Assembly (NCBI GenBank): GCA_958296165.1
Contig: OY282447.1
Span: 3,348,001-3,412,000 of the forward strand
DNA: 64,000 nt
DNA from: an uncultured Pseudomonadales bacterium
GTDB lineage: Bacteria; Pseudomonadota; Gammaproteobacteria; Pseudomonadales; Azotimanducaceae
Direction: 5' to 3'
Position 1 is the first letter of the stretch. Every line of letters begins with the position of its first letter. The position numbers and the translations under genes were made by a program. Below the pieces are notes generated by a model. That model made no database searches, had not been told where the DNA came from, and saw nothing but the letters and a program-made list of their open reading frames with translations. Positions 18,093 through 26,139 of this stretch are shown one piece after another.

Positions 18093-19024
18093 TCGTCGTC
18101 CTCGCTGCTGCGCTCATTTGCCTCGTGGCGGCCCTGCAGCTGTCGTTCTACTTGCGCGAGTTCCAGCAGCAGTTCCTGCAGACGAGCGAAGTAGTCGTCC
18201 TCGTCGAGGGTCGTCTTCTGGCTCTTCAGGCGCTCGACCTCGTCGCTCAATGCGTCGCTGCGCTCAACCAGCGCTGCGAGCGCGGGGTCGAGCGCCCGCC
18301 GTGTGTCTCGGCCGCTCAACAGCGCCAACGTGGCGTTCGCTTTTGGGCCTTCGCGGCGCGCATGCTCGGTGGCGATGCGGCCTTCGCTCTGATAGCGCCC
18401 CGCCACCGCTTGGGCCGCGAAGTCGAACGCTTCCTCGGCCGAGATGCGCTGATCCTTGTCCACGTCCGCGCTGGCGCTGGCGAGCGCCTGCGTCCAGTAG
18501 TGGCCGAACAGCACGGCATTGCGCTCTCGGCCGTCCCGCGTCGCGGCCAAGACCGTTGCGTTTGCCGTCTGCAGGGCGTCGATGGCGGCGCCGCTGGCGC
18601 TGGTCGCCAAGATCAATACCTTGCGCGCCGGCACGGCGGCCAGCCAGGCCGCCAAGTCGTCCGCGGTGGAGTCCGGGCCTGGTATGTTGAAGCGGTAGTG
18701 CTCTTCGTCCCAGCTGCCGTGGCCGATGAGCTGGACGATGGCGAGATCCTCCGCGTCGGCTTTGCCCGCGATGTCTCGAAGCGCGTCTTGGATCGCTTCG
18801 GCACGTGCGTCGTCGCCGTGCAGGAGGGTCACCGTGGCGCCGCTTTGCTCGGCATGGTCGGCCGCCGCTCGGGCATTGCTGGCGAACGCTTCGGCGTAGG
18901 CCGGCTCGCCGCCGAGCCCGGCCACCACCAGCATGTAGACCTCGCCGCTTGCCGTTGCCGACCAACCGGCTAGCGCAAGGATCAGATACCGCCCCAGTAC
19001 CGGCGCAGCGACCATTCGACGCAT
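18089..19024 (-). CDS. Caspase-like C13-type protein, probably catalytically altered
   Basis: A 311-residue protein with an N-terminal hydrophobic export signal (VLGRYLILALAGWSATASG). A peptidase C13-like core contains IVQLIGHGSWDEEHYRF, the catalytic histidine being His102. The second strand ends ILATSASGAAI at residues 139-147, where C13 peptidases carry the nucleophile Cys; here the candidate positions are Ser142 or Ser144. A DVDKDQRISAEEAF segment looks like a single EF-hand loop. The C-terminus is an Arg/Glu-rich coiled coil. The start ATG 19024 lies inside the end of the VWA gene (43-nt overlap), with an alternative ATG at 19015. It probably works with the VWA, TPR and MoxR proteins at the envelope. 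Confidence 0.78.
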   Translation of the reverse strand: MRRMVAAPVLGRYLILALAGWSATASGEVYMLVVAGLGGEPAYAEAFASNARAAADHAEQSGATVTLLHGDDARAEAIQDALRDIAGKADAEDLAIVQLIGHGSWDEEHYRFNIPGPDSTADDLAAWLAAVPARKVLILATSASGAAIDALQTANATVLAATRDGRERNAVLFGHYWTQALASASADVDKDQRISAEEAFDFAAQAVAGRYQSEGRIATEHARREGPKANATLALLSGRDTRRALDPALAALVERSDALSDEVERLKSQKTTLDEDDYFARLQELLLELAQVERQLQGRHEANERSSEDDE

Positions 19025-21252
19025 TTCAAAAGCACTAACAGTAGAAACAGAAAAGGCATGTCCCACAGCGGCAGGCGTTGCCGTTCGCGAATGCCGGCGC
19101 CGCTGTAGGCAATGGCTTCTGCCAAGCCGGCCAGGTCGTCCGGCCGCCAAAGCCGGCCTCCCGTGGCTTCGGCGATGCGGCGGAGCAGCGATTCGTTCAA
19201 AGCCGCGTCGAATGATTCCACATTTGCGCTGCCGATGCGCGCCATCGTCGTCGTGGTCTGTACCGGACCAAGCTGGTCCGGCAAGCGTGCGGCCATGTCC
19301 ACACGGTAGATGCCGTCTTGTTCTGCGGCGATGGTCCTGCCGAAGACGCCGTCGGCGCCGACTCCCTCCAACGAGGTCTCGAACGTCTCGCCGCTGGCCG
19401 CAGTCACGCGCGCCGTCACGTTGGCGCCGACGATCGGCTGGAAACGGGCGTCCTTCAACGTTACGCGCATGTCCAGCGCCGTGCCTCGTGCAGCTACCGC
19501 TACGCGCCGTTGCGGCTGCGCCGCGGCGGCCAGATGCCGAATGAGCTGCCGCCAGAACAGAGAGTGCCGATCGTCATCCGGCAAGGTGCGCATGCGCCAG
19601 CGCCAAGTGGACGCGGTCGCCAGCACTGCGCTGCTGCCGAACCCGTAGGGCTGCGTGACCAATAGCGGCGCAAGTCCTCTTTCGCCGCCATTTCCGCCTC
19701 CACTCCCACCGCGAGCTTGCAGCAACACGGTGGCGCCTGGCTTGAGTGCGCCGAGGCGCTGCAAATCGGCCAGCTTCGGCAGCGTCTGCCAGCGCGGCAG
19801 GCCGTCTCCAGCCACGCCGCCGAGGTGGGTGAAGCCGAGTGCCAGCCCGGCTGGCGTGGGTTCGGCGGCGTATTCGCCACTCGCATAGGCCGGAGCCTCG
19901 TCCGCGCTGCGCTCCAATGCCACCGGCAGTGCTTGGGCCAGGGGCTTCACGTCCCAGCCTCCCGCCGTGAGCGCTTGCCGACCCGCCAACGCCAGCACAC
20001 TGCCGCCGCGCTCGGCCACGAAGGCCTCGAGCCACCGATGCTGCGTTTCGTCGAGTGCGGACGCCGGCAAGCTGCCGAGAATCAGCAACTGGTAGCTGTA
20101 CAGCGCTTCGCGGGTGGCGGGAAAGCCGTTGCGCAATTCGTCCGCGTGGGCCACGCCCTGGCGGTAGCTCTTGCGGGGCGTGGTGCGCAGCCAGGTGAGC
20201 AGATCGATGGCGTCGTCCTCCGCCACTGCGCGGCGAATGAACTTGAACTCCCAGCGCGGCTCGCCCTCCACGTACAACACGCGGTAGCGCGACTCGGCCA
20301 CTTCCAGGAGCCGCGTGCGGCTGTTGTTGGCCGGCAGCGGATCGTCGTGCGATGCGACGAGTTCCACCGCTATTTCCTTCAGACCAGCAGTGCCGCTCGG
20401 AAAAGCGATGTCCTTGTGGACGATGGGAGTGGCCGGGTCCAGTTCTATGGTCTCGGCGGCCAGCACCGCTTCGCCATCGCGCACGCGCACTTGCACTTCG
20501 CCGCCACTGGCGTGATGGATGGCCAGCCGTGCGCGCACCTGCGTATTCGGCGCCGCCAGCCGCGGCACCGTCAACGTCCGCAACTCGACATCGCCATCGA
20601 TGCGAGCGGGTCCGATGGCCACCGGATGGACGGGCACGGCAGCAGCAGCGAGGGCTTCGAGGTCGACGTCGCTGGCGCTGTTGTCGGCGCCATCGGTGAG
20701 CACGACCACCGCCGCTAGTGCGGATTGGTCGTGGTGCGCGGCGAGGTCGGTGAGCGCATCCAGCAAGCGCGTGTTGCTTCCGTCGGCATCCACCGCGTCC
20801 ACGGCGCCTGCCGCGTCGGCTGGCAGGCGCCGCAAGCCGTTGTCGAATCCGAACAGCGCAACGTCGACGTTGCCGGCGGCTGTTTCAATGGCGTCGCCGA
20901 GCAAACGCTTGGCGGCGGCCAGCCGCGTTTCGCCGCCGTTTGCTGCCGGCAGCGCCATGCTGGCGGAGGTGTCGAGCAGCACGGCCACGGTATTCACGCC
21001 CGCAGCCAGGCGCATGATCTCCAGCGCCGGCGCGGCGATCAGGACAAGCACGAGAGCGGCGGCGGCGAATTGCAGGCCGTGGATGGTCATCCGCCGCGCC
21101 AACGACCAGCGCGCAAGGCGCCGAGCGAACGCAATGCCCAGCGCCAGCAGCAGGCCGGCCGCCAGCCACCAGACCGCGCCGAGCCCTGCGAACACCAGAT
21201 CGCCGTACACGAAGGTTCGCAGCGAGTACTTGAACAGCCACTCCCAACCCAT
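18982..21252 (-). CDS. VWA-domain membrane protein with glutamine-amidotransferase-like domain
   Basis: A 756-residue inner-membrane protein. Two hydrophobic segments (about residues 22-42 and 58-80) precede a VWA domain with the MIDAS motif DTSASM at residues 94-99 and VVVLTDGADN further on. A beta-rich region follows, then a class I amidotransferase-like fold (RVLYVEGEPRWEFKFIRRA, later LLILGSLPASAL) and a C-terminal membrane helix (DMPFLFLLLVLLKCVEW). Such proteins pair with MoxR ATPases and DUF58 proteins. It starts 11 nt after the FAD oxidoreductase stop, so it appears to be in the same transcript as the heme genes upstream. Confidence 0.88.
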   Translation of the reverse strand: MGWEWLFKYSLRTFVYGDLVFAGLGAVWWLAAGLLLALGIAFARRLARWSLARRMTIHGLQFAAAALVLVLIAAPALEIMRLAAGVNTVAVLLDTSASMALPAANGGETRLAAAKRLLGDAIETAAGNVDVALFGFDNGLRRLPADAAGAVDAVDADGSNTRLLDALTDLAAHHDQSALAAVVVLTDGADNSASDVDLEALAAAAVPVHPVAIGPARIDGDVELRTLTVPRLAAPNTQVRARLAIHHASGGEVQVRVRDGEAVLAAETIELDPATPIVHKDIAFPSGTAGLKEIAVELVASHDDPLPANNSRTRLLEVAESRYRVLYVEGEPRWEFKFIRRAVAEDDAIDLLTWLRTTPRKSYRQGVAHADELRNGFPATREALYSYQLLILGSLPASALDETQHRWLEAFVAERGGSVLALAGRQALTAGGWDVKPLAQALPVALERSADEAPAYASGEYAAEPTPAGLALGFTHLGGVAGDGLPRWQTLPKLADLQRLGALKPGATVLLQARGGSGGGNGGERGLAPLLVTQPYGFGSSAVLATASTWRWRMRTLPDDDRHSLFWRQLIRHLAAAAQPQRRVAVAARGTALDMRVTLKDARFQPIVGANVTARVTAASGETFETSLEGVGADGVFGRTIAAEQDGIYRVDMAARLPDQLGPVQTTTTMARIGSANVESFDAALNESLLRRIAEATGGRLWRPDDLAGLAEAIAYSGAGIRERQRLPLWDMPFLFLLLVLLKCVEWSLRRYWGGI

Positions 21253-21263
21253 CGCTCGCGCCG

Positions 21264-22622
21264 TCAGGCCAGTGCCTCGCGGGCAGCGCGCTCACCCGAC
21301 TCCATCGCCCCTTCCATGCCTCGATTGGCTTGCGCCAAGTGCTCGCCGGCAAAATGAATCCGTCCGTGCGGCGCTGCCATTGCGGAAGCAAGACGCCGCA
21401 CTTGGCCGGGGCGGAAATACGCCCAGCCGCCGCCGGCGAACGCATCCGCGCCCCAACTGTTGCGGCCGACGTATTCGATCTGCCCTCGCGCGGCCGGGCG
21501 CACGGCTTCGATCTCGCTGATGACGATCTGCGCTGCTCGCCGCTCGCCCAGCGCGTCCAGCCGCTCGGCGTTCGGCCCCATCGCCCAAGCCGTCAGACCC
21601 GTCACGGCGGCAGGGTCTTCGCCGCGGCGATTGGCCACCACCATGCCAGCCGTGCCGTCCGTGAACATGCTGGGGCTGTAGCCGTCGCTGTTCCAGTATG
21701 CGGAGCGACAGGCAAAGTACAGCTGCGTCATGGGCTGATAGGGCAGTGTGGCCACGGCCTCTGCTTGGCGGCCGGTGAGCGGCGGATCGATCGCGACATG
21801 CCGCAAGGCGCTGAACGGCAACGCGCAGATGACGCGGTCGGCCCACCATACCGTGCCGTCCGCGCAATGCACCGCGGCTTCGTGCCGGCGGTCTTCGATG
21901 CGCAAGACCGTCGTGTTCAGGCGTACCTGCCGGTGCAAGGTGCGCGCCATCGCTTCCGGTATGCGCTGCACGCCGTCGCGGACCGTGTAGCCGACGATCC
22001 CGGGCGGAGTTTGCCGCCGCTGTGCCGCGGAAAACGCCGCTCTGGCAAGCAGCATGAGAGCCGAGATGTCGTCGGCGTTGCGGCCGTAGCTCGAGTTCAG
22101 GTTGTAGCCGAGTTCCACTGCGGCGTCGCCGAGCTGCAGATCGCGCAGCCACTCGCGCATGGAGATGTCGTGGCCGGCGTGTTGCGGGTGCAGCCATTCG
22201 TCTGATTGCGCCATGGGGCAGTGGCGGGCGGCGAGCGTGCGGGCGAAGGTCCAAGGCATCAACGCTCTGTCTCGTTCGGGGAACGGGTTGGCTGGATGCG
22301 ACGGCCAGGCGGACTGGCGGACGAGCTCACCCTTGAGCACCAGCTCTTGTTCGCGGAAGAAGGAGAGCATCGGCGTCGCGTCTATGAGCGGCACGCCGAA
22401 TCGTTCGGCAGCGCCGATCACGGCGCGATAGCCGCCGCCGATGGTCGTGCCGCCAGCTTCCTCCACGCCGTCGCCGCGATCGAGCGACCGCACTCTGCCG
22501 CCCACTTGAGCCTTGGCTTCGAGCACCAGCACATCCGCGCCCTGCTCCTGCAGCCGCCGCGCCGCCGCCAAGCCGGCGAAGCCGGCGCCGACTACCAGGA
22601 CCGCGGTGTGCGGGTGCCTCAC
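21264..22622 (-). CDS. FAD-dependent oxidoreductase, flavin amine oxidase family
   Basis: A 452-residue flavoprotein. The N-terminal dinucleotide fold is VLVVGAGFAGLAAARRLQEQ, followed by the GG motif AKAQVGGRVRS; the C-terminal FAD contact is GRIHFAGEHLAQANRGMEGAMESGERAA. This is the amine oxidase/HemY superfamily. By sequence it looks like a generic flavin monoamine oxidase. However, it directly abuts ferrochelatase (GTG start at 22622, ferrochelatase stop at 22623) within hemE-hemQ-hemH. It therefore occupies the position of the coproporphyrinogen oxidase CgoX/HemY and could serve as it; that role is inference. Confidence 0.85.
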   Translation of the reverse strand: MRHPHTAVLVVGAGFAGLAAARRLQEQGADVLVLEAKAQVGGRVRSLDRGDGVEEAGGTTIGGGYRAVIGAAERFGVPLIDATPMLSFFREQELVLKGELVRQSAWPSHPANPFPERDRALMPWTFARTLAARHCPMAQSDEWLHPQHAGHDISMREWLRDLQLGDAAVELGYNLNSSYGRNADDISALMLLARAAFSAAQRRQTPPGIVGYTVRDGVQRIPEAMARTLHRQVRLNTTVLRIEDRRHEAAVHCADGTVWWADRVICALPFSALRHVAIDPPLTGRQAEAVATLPYQPMTQLYFACRSAYWNSDGYSPSMFTDGTAGMVVANRRGEDPAAVTGLTAWAMGPNAERLDALGERRAAQIVISEIEAVRPAARGQIEYVGRNSWGADAFAGGGWAYFRPGQVRRLASAMAAPHGRIHFAGEHLAQANRGMEGAMESGERAAREALA

Positions 22623-23702
22623 TTAGGGCGAGCCGGCGGCCGTGCCTGGCGTGCCGCACAAGGCCGGCAAAGGGGCGCCTGGCCGACCGGGCAGGCAGCA
22701 GTCCGTCGGGCAGAAGTCGTGGCCTGGGCCTAGTCCGCCGGTGTGCGGACGGCTTGGATTCGCCGCCATGCGCTCGGCGATGAGATCGACCACCATCTGC
22801 ACGTAGGCGGGATGGGTGCCGACCGTCTCGGCGCGGGTCATGTCGAGGCCGAGTTGCTTTGCGTTGCCGGCGGCGACGCGATCGAGATCCCACACGACCT
22901 CCATGTGGTCGCAAACGAAGCCGATCGGCGCCACCACCACCCCGGGCTGGCGGGCTCCGCGCTGCTTGCGACGGCGGATTTCCCGCAACGCCTCGGCGAC
23001 CGTCGGTTCGAGCCACGCGCCGCCAACGGCGCCTTCGCTCTGGTAGGCGAGCAGCCAATCGAAGCCGCCGAGCCGTTTGGCGACGGTGTCGCAGGCGTCG
23101 CGCAGCTGGGCTTCGTAGGCGCAACAGGCCGCCATGGCCAGCGGCAGGCTGTGCGCGGTGAACAGCACGGGCACGTCGCCGGCGATGTTCAGCGCGTCCT
23201 GCACTCGGTCGGCCATCGCTGTGATGAAACCGGGGTGGTTCCATGCCTGGCGCAGCTTGTCGATGCGCGGAGCGTTGGCCGCCGCCTGCGCAGCTCGATG
23301 CAGGTCTTCGCGGTACTGGCGGCAGCCGCTGTAGGAACTGAACGTGCTGGCGACGTAGGCGATGGCGTTGCGCACGCCTTCCGCCGCCATCAGCCGCACG
23401 GTGTCGGCAAGAAACGGATGCCAATTGCGGTTGCCCCAGTAAACGGGCAAATCGAGATCTGCGCTGCGCAGGCTCTTCTCGAGCCATGCGATGAACGCTC
23501 GCGTGTGGCCGTTGATGGGGCTCACGCCGCCGAAGTGAGCGTAGCGTTCGGCGACGCGCGCCTTCGCGGCGGCCGGTATCGGACGCCCGCGCAGCACGTT
23601 GTCCAGAAAGGGCATCACGTCGTCCGCACCTTCGGGGCCGCCGAAGGAGACCACCAAGACGGCGTCGTAGCTGCGCTCTTGATCGTCGAACCGCTCCTGC
23701 AT
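22623..23702 (-). CDS. hemH: Ferrochelatase (possible coproporphyrin ferrochelatase, CpfC-like)
   Basis: A 359-residue enzyme inserting Fe(II) into a porphyrin. Family landmarks are AVLVVSFGGPEGADDVMPFLDNV, FGGVSPINGHT, the metal-site VLFTAHSLPLAM (conserved His), the late VVAPIGFVCDHMEVVWDLD (conserved Glu) and CPTDCC near the C-terminus. ATG 23702 overlaps the HemQ stop as TGATG, so I prefer it over the TTG-type extension. The CPTDCC...LC tail gives three or four clustered cysteines, like the [2Fe-2S]-binding C-terminus of actinobacterial ferrochelatases. Its neighbour HemQ suggests that the substrate may be coproporphyrin III instead of protoporphyrin IX. Confidence 0.92.
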   Translation of the reverse strand: MQERFDDQERSYDAVLVVSFGGPEGADDVMPFLDNVLRGRPIPAAAKARVAERYAHFGGVSPINGHTRAFIAWLEKSLRSADLDLPVYWGNRNWHPFLADTVRLMAAEGVRNAIAYVASTFSSYSGCRQYREDLHRAAQAAANAPRIDKLRQAWNHPGFITAMADRVQDALNIAGDVPVLFTAHSLPLAMAACCAYEAQLRDACDTVAKRLGGFDWLLAYQSEGAVGGAWLEPTVAEALREIRRRKQRGARQPGVVVAPIGFVCDHMEVVWDLDRVAAGNAKQLGLDMTRAETVGTHPAYVQMVVDLIAERMAANPSRPHTGGLGPGHDFCPTDCCLPGRPGAPLPALCGTPGTAAGSP

Positions 23703-24415
23703 CAATCGTCCTGTGGGCTCTGCCACACCGCGCGCCCGATGAAGAACGGCCCCAGCCGGCTCAAGTACTGCGACGTTTGCTCCGTGCCGCGCATGGTTTG
23801 CACCAGTATCGACAGCGGATGCAGCTCCTCACCCAAGAGGCCGATGACGAAGTCGTTGTCTGAGGTATCCAAGCCGTGGCAGGCGAGGCGCACGTCCGCG
23901 GCTAGCCCGGCTGCGCCGAAGCGCCGGCCGATGCTGCCGTGCTCCGCCAATATCTCGCGCTGCCGCTCGGCGGGCAGCCGATAGAACGCCTTGCTGCGTT
24001 GCAGCGGATACCAGATCGCCCAGGGCAGCGCCGGGTCCAGAACCCTCGACCTCGGACGCTCGAACAGAACGTGCTGCAAGTCCGCTTCGTAGCCGATCGA
24101 GTAGGTGCGGCCGAGCATGTCGAACTCTGGCTTGTGCGTCATGTTCTTGAACAACGAGCCATCGAGGACGTCGCGGAGCGCGGTGACGAAGTGGGCAGGA
24201 TCTTCCGCCAGCGCCGCCACGCCTATGCCGCTGGGGTCGTGTACGTCGGCATAGACGGCAGCCTGGATGCCGGCGCCGGCAATCACGTCGACGGCCGCCG
24301 ACAGAGCCGGGCAATCGCCGAACGCCGTGAACTTCATGAACAGGCGCCGATCCATGCTGATGGGCTTGCCGTCCTTGCGGCCCTTCTCGCTGATGTCCAG
24401 CTTTCTTTCGGTCAC
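23702..24415 (-). CDS. HemQ-like coproheme decarboxylase (chlorite-dismutase family)
   Basis: A 237-residue protein of the chlorite dismutase superfamily. In the C-terminal half are WAIWYPLQRSKAFYRLP (the substrate-contacting Tyr and Lys region of HemQ), LAEHG, and DVRLACHGLDTSDNDFVIGL with the likely proximal heme ligand His. VQTMRGTEQTSQYLSRLGPFFIG closes the domain. In the coproporphyrin-dependent pathway this enzyme converts coproheme to heme b with peroxide. The start is GTG 24415, 9 nt behind GAGGGG and 13 nt after the hemE stop. Its place between hemE and hemH supports HemQ/ChdC over chlorite detoxification. Confidence 0.88.
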   Translation of the reverse strand: MTERKLDISEKGRKDGKPISMDRRLFMKFTAFGDCPALSAAVDVIAGAGIQAAVYADVHDPSGIGVAALAEDPAHFVTALRDVLDGSLFKNMTHKPEFDMLGRTYSIGYEADLQHVLFERPRSRVLDPALPWAIWYPLQRSKAFYRLPAERQREILAEHGSIGRRFGAAGLAADVRLACHGLDTSDNDFVIGLLGEELHPLSILVQTMRGTEQTSQYLSRLGPFFIGRAVWQSPQDD

Positions 24416-24428
24416 CGTGACGCGCCCC

Positions 24429-25442
24429 TCAAGCACTGCCATGCACCGCCTGCACCAGCGCTTCGACGCTGGCAATCGGCGTTTTCGGCAGGATGCCGTG
24501 ACCCAAGTTGACGATGTGGCCGCGGCTGTCGGTGCGCCGCAGCAGCTCCTGCGCTGCCGTTCGAGTCGCGCCGGGGCCGGCCAGCAGGATGGCGGGATCG
24601 ATGTTGCCCTGCACAACGCGACCGGGGTGGCGGCGTTGCAGCTCCGCCAAGTCCAGCCGCCAGTCGACGCCGAGCACTTCCGCCGGCAGCGCGGCGTAGG
24701 CGTCCACTAGATGCGGGGCGTTTTGCAGGAACAGGATGCGAGGCAGACCGGCTTGGCCGACTGCATCGAGCAGGTCGACCAGATGGGGCCGTATCAGACG
24801 CTGCCAGTCGGCCAGCGACAGGGCGCCTGCCCAAGAATCGAATATCTGCACGGCGTCCGCTCCGGCTCGGCCTTGCGCGATCACATAGCTCGCCATCGCC
24901 TCCGAGAGTTTGGCGAGCAGAGCGCCGAGCGCTGCCGGTTCCTTGGCGGCGAAGGCGCGCAAGGTGGGGAAGCCGGCGACGCCGCGGCCCTCCACGAGGT
25001 ACGCGGCGAGAGTCCACGGCGCGCCGCAGAAGCCGAGCACGGCAACATCGTTGCCAAGCTGCGCCCGAACGCGCTGCAGGGTGGCGAGCACTGCCGGGCC
25101 CAATGCCTCGGCGTCGACTTCGGGCAGCGCGTCCACGTCCGCGCGGCTGCGGATGGGCGTGGCGAGCACGGGGCCCGGGTCGAAGTCGAAATCCACGCCC
25201 AGCGCAGGCATCGGGCTCATGATGTCCGCAAAGACGATGGCGGCATCCAACGCAAAGCGCTGCAGCGGCAGCAGCGTCGCCTCGGCGGCGAGTTGCGGCG
25301 ACCGCATCAGCTCCTTGAACGTGTGTTCGCGGCGCATGCGCTGGTATTCCGGCAAGTAGCGACCGGCCTGGCGCATCACCCACAGCGGGCGCCGTGGCAG
25401 GTCTTCGCATCGGATCGCCCGCAGCAGCAAGCCGTCAGTCAC
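24429..25442 (-). CDS. hemE: Uroporphyrinogen decarboxylase
   Basis: A 337-residue enzyme removing four carboxyls from uroporphyrinogen III to give coproporphyrinogen III. Signature regions are the substrate-binding PLWVMRQAGRYLPEYQ and AIVFADIMSPMPALGVDFDF with the catalytic Asp. GFCGAPWTLAAYLVEG, QIFDSWAGAL and NIDPAILL follow, and HIVNLGHGILPKTP closes the protein. The ATG lies 8 nt inside the end of the response regulator gene. It heads the heme segment of the operon. Confidence 0.96.
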   Translation of the reverse strand: MTDGLLLRAIRCEDLPRRPLWVMRQAGRYLPEYQRMRREHTFKELMRSPQLAAEATLLPLQRFALDAAIVFADIMSPMPALGVDFDFDPGPVLATPIRSRADVDALPEVDAEALGPAVLATLQRVRAQLGNDVAVLGFCGAPWTLAAYLVEGRGVAGFPTLRAFAAKEPAALGALLAKLSEAMASYVIAQGRAGADAVQIFDSWAGALSLADWQRLIRPHLVDLLDAVGQAGLPRILFLQNAPHLVDAYAALPAEVLGVDWRLDLAELQRRHPGRVVQGNIDPAILLAGPGATRTAAQELLRRTDSRGHIVNLGHGILPKTPIASVEALVQAVHGSA

Positions 25443-26139
25443 TTGCCGCCTCCCGTGTGAAGCGATAGCCCACGCCGCGCACGGTGTGCAGGTGGCGCGG
25501 TGCGTCTGCGTCGCGCTCGAAGCGCTTGCGCAGACGGACGATGAAGTTGTCGATCGTGCGCGTCGACGGGAACACGTCGAAGCCCCATACGTTGTCCAGA
25601 ATCTCCTCCCGACCTACCACGCTGCCGGCTTGGTCGGCTAGCGCCTTGAGAATCATGGCTTCTTTGTGCGTCAGGGCGTGGCTCGCGCCGTCCCAGGAAC
25701 GCGCTTGGTAGGTTTCGAAGTCTACTTCGTTGCCGCCGAAGCAGAGCGTCTTGTGCGCTTGGCCATACCAGGCGCTGCGGCGCAGGATGGCTTGAATGCG
25801 CAGCAGCAGTTCGCGCAGGTGGAACGGCTTGGCCATGTAGTCGTCGCCGCCCGCTTCGAGGCCGCGGATGCGATCTGCGGCGTCGCCCTTCACGGTGAGG
25901 AACAGCACCGGCGTCTGGCAGCCGCGGCCGCGCAGTTCGCGGCACACGGCCAGGCCGTCCATCGCCGGCATGTTCACGTCTAGGACGATCAGGTCGAAGG
26001 ACGTGTCGAGAGCCTTCCTCAAACCCTCGGCGCCGTCGTGGGCGGCTTGCGCACGATAGCCCTCCGCTGCCAAGTTCTCGCGGATCCCGGCTGCCAGGCG
26101 GGCTTCGTCGTCCACCACGAGAATGTGCGCCGCGTTCAC
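25435..26139 (-). CDS. OmpR/PhoB-family DNA-binding response regulator
   Basis: A 234-residue regulator. The receiver domain begins HILVVDDEARLA; the phospho-acceptor Asp is in DLIVLDVNMPAMDG; the conserved Lys is in MAKPFHLRELLLR. The C-terminal winged helix contains LTHKEAMILKALADQAGSVV and TRTIDNFIVRLRKRFE, then VRGVGYRF. GTG 26139 overlaps the kinase stop (GTGA), fixing the start. It is encoded directly upstream of and overlapping hemE, so it may regulate heme or envelope genes of its own operon; the target is not visible. Confidence 0.93.
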   Translation of the reverse strand: MNAAHILVVDDEARLAAGIRENLAAEGYRAQAAHDGAEGLRKALDTSFDLIVLDVNMPAMDGLAVCRELRGRGCQTPVLFLTVKGDAADRIRGLEAGGDDYMAKPFHLRELLLRIQAILRRSAWYGQAHKTLCFGGNEVDFETYQARSWDGASHALTHKEAMILKALADQAGSVVGREEILDNVWGFDVFPSTRTIDNFIVRLRKRFERDADAPRHLHTVRGVGYRFTREAASD

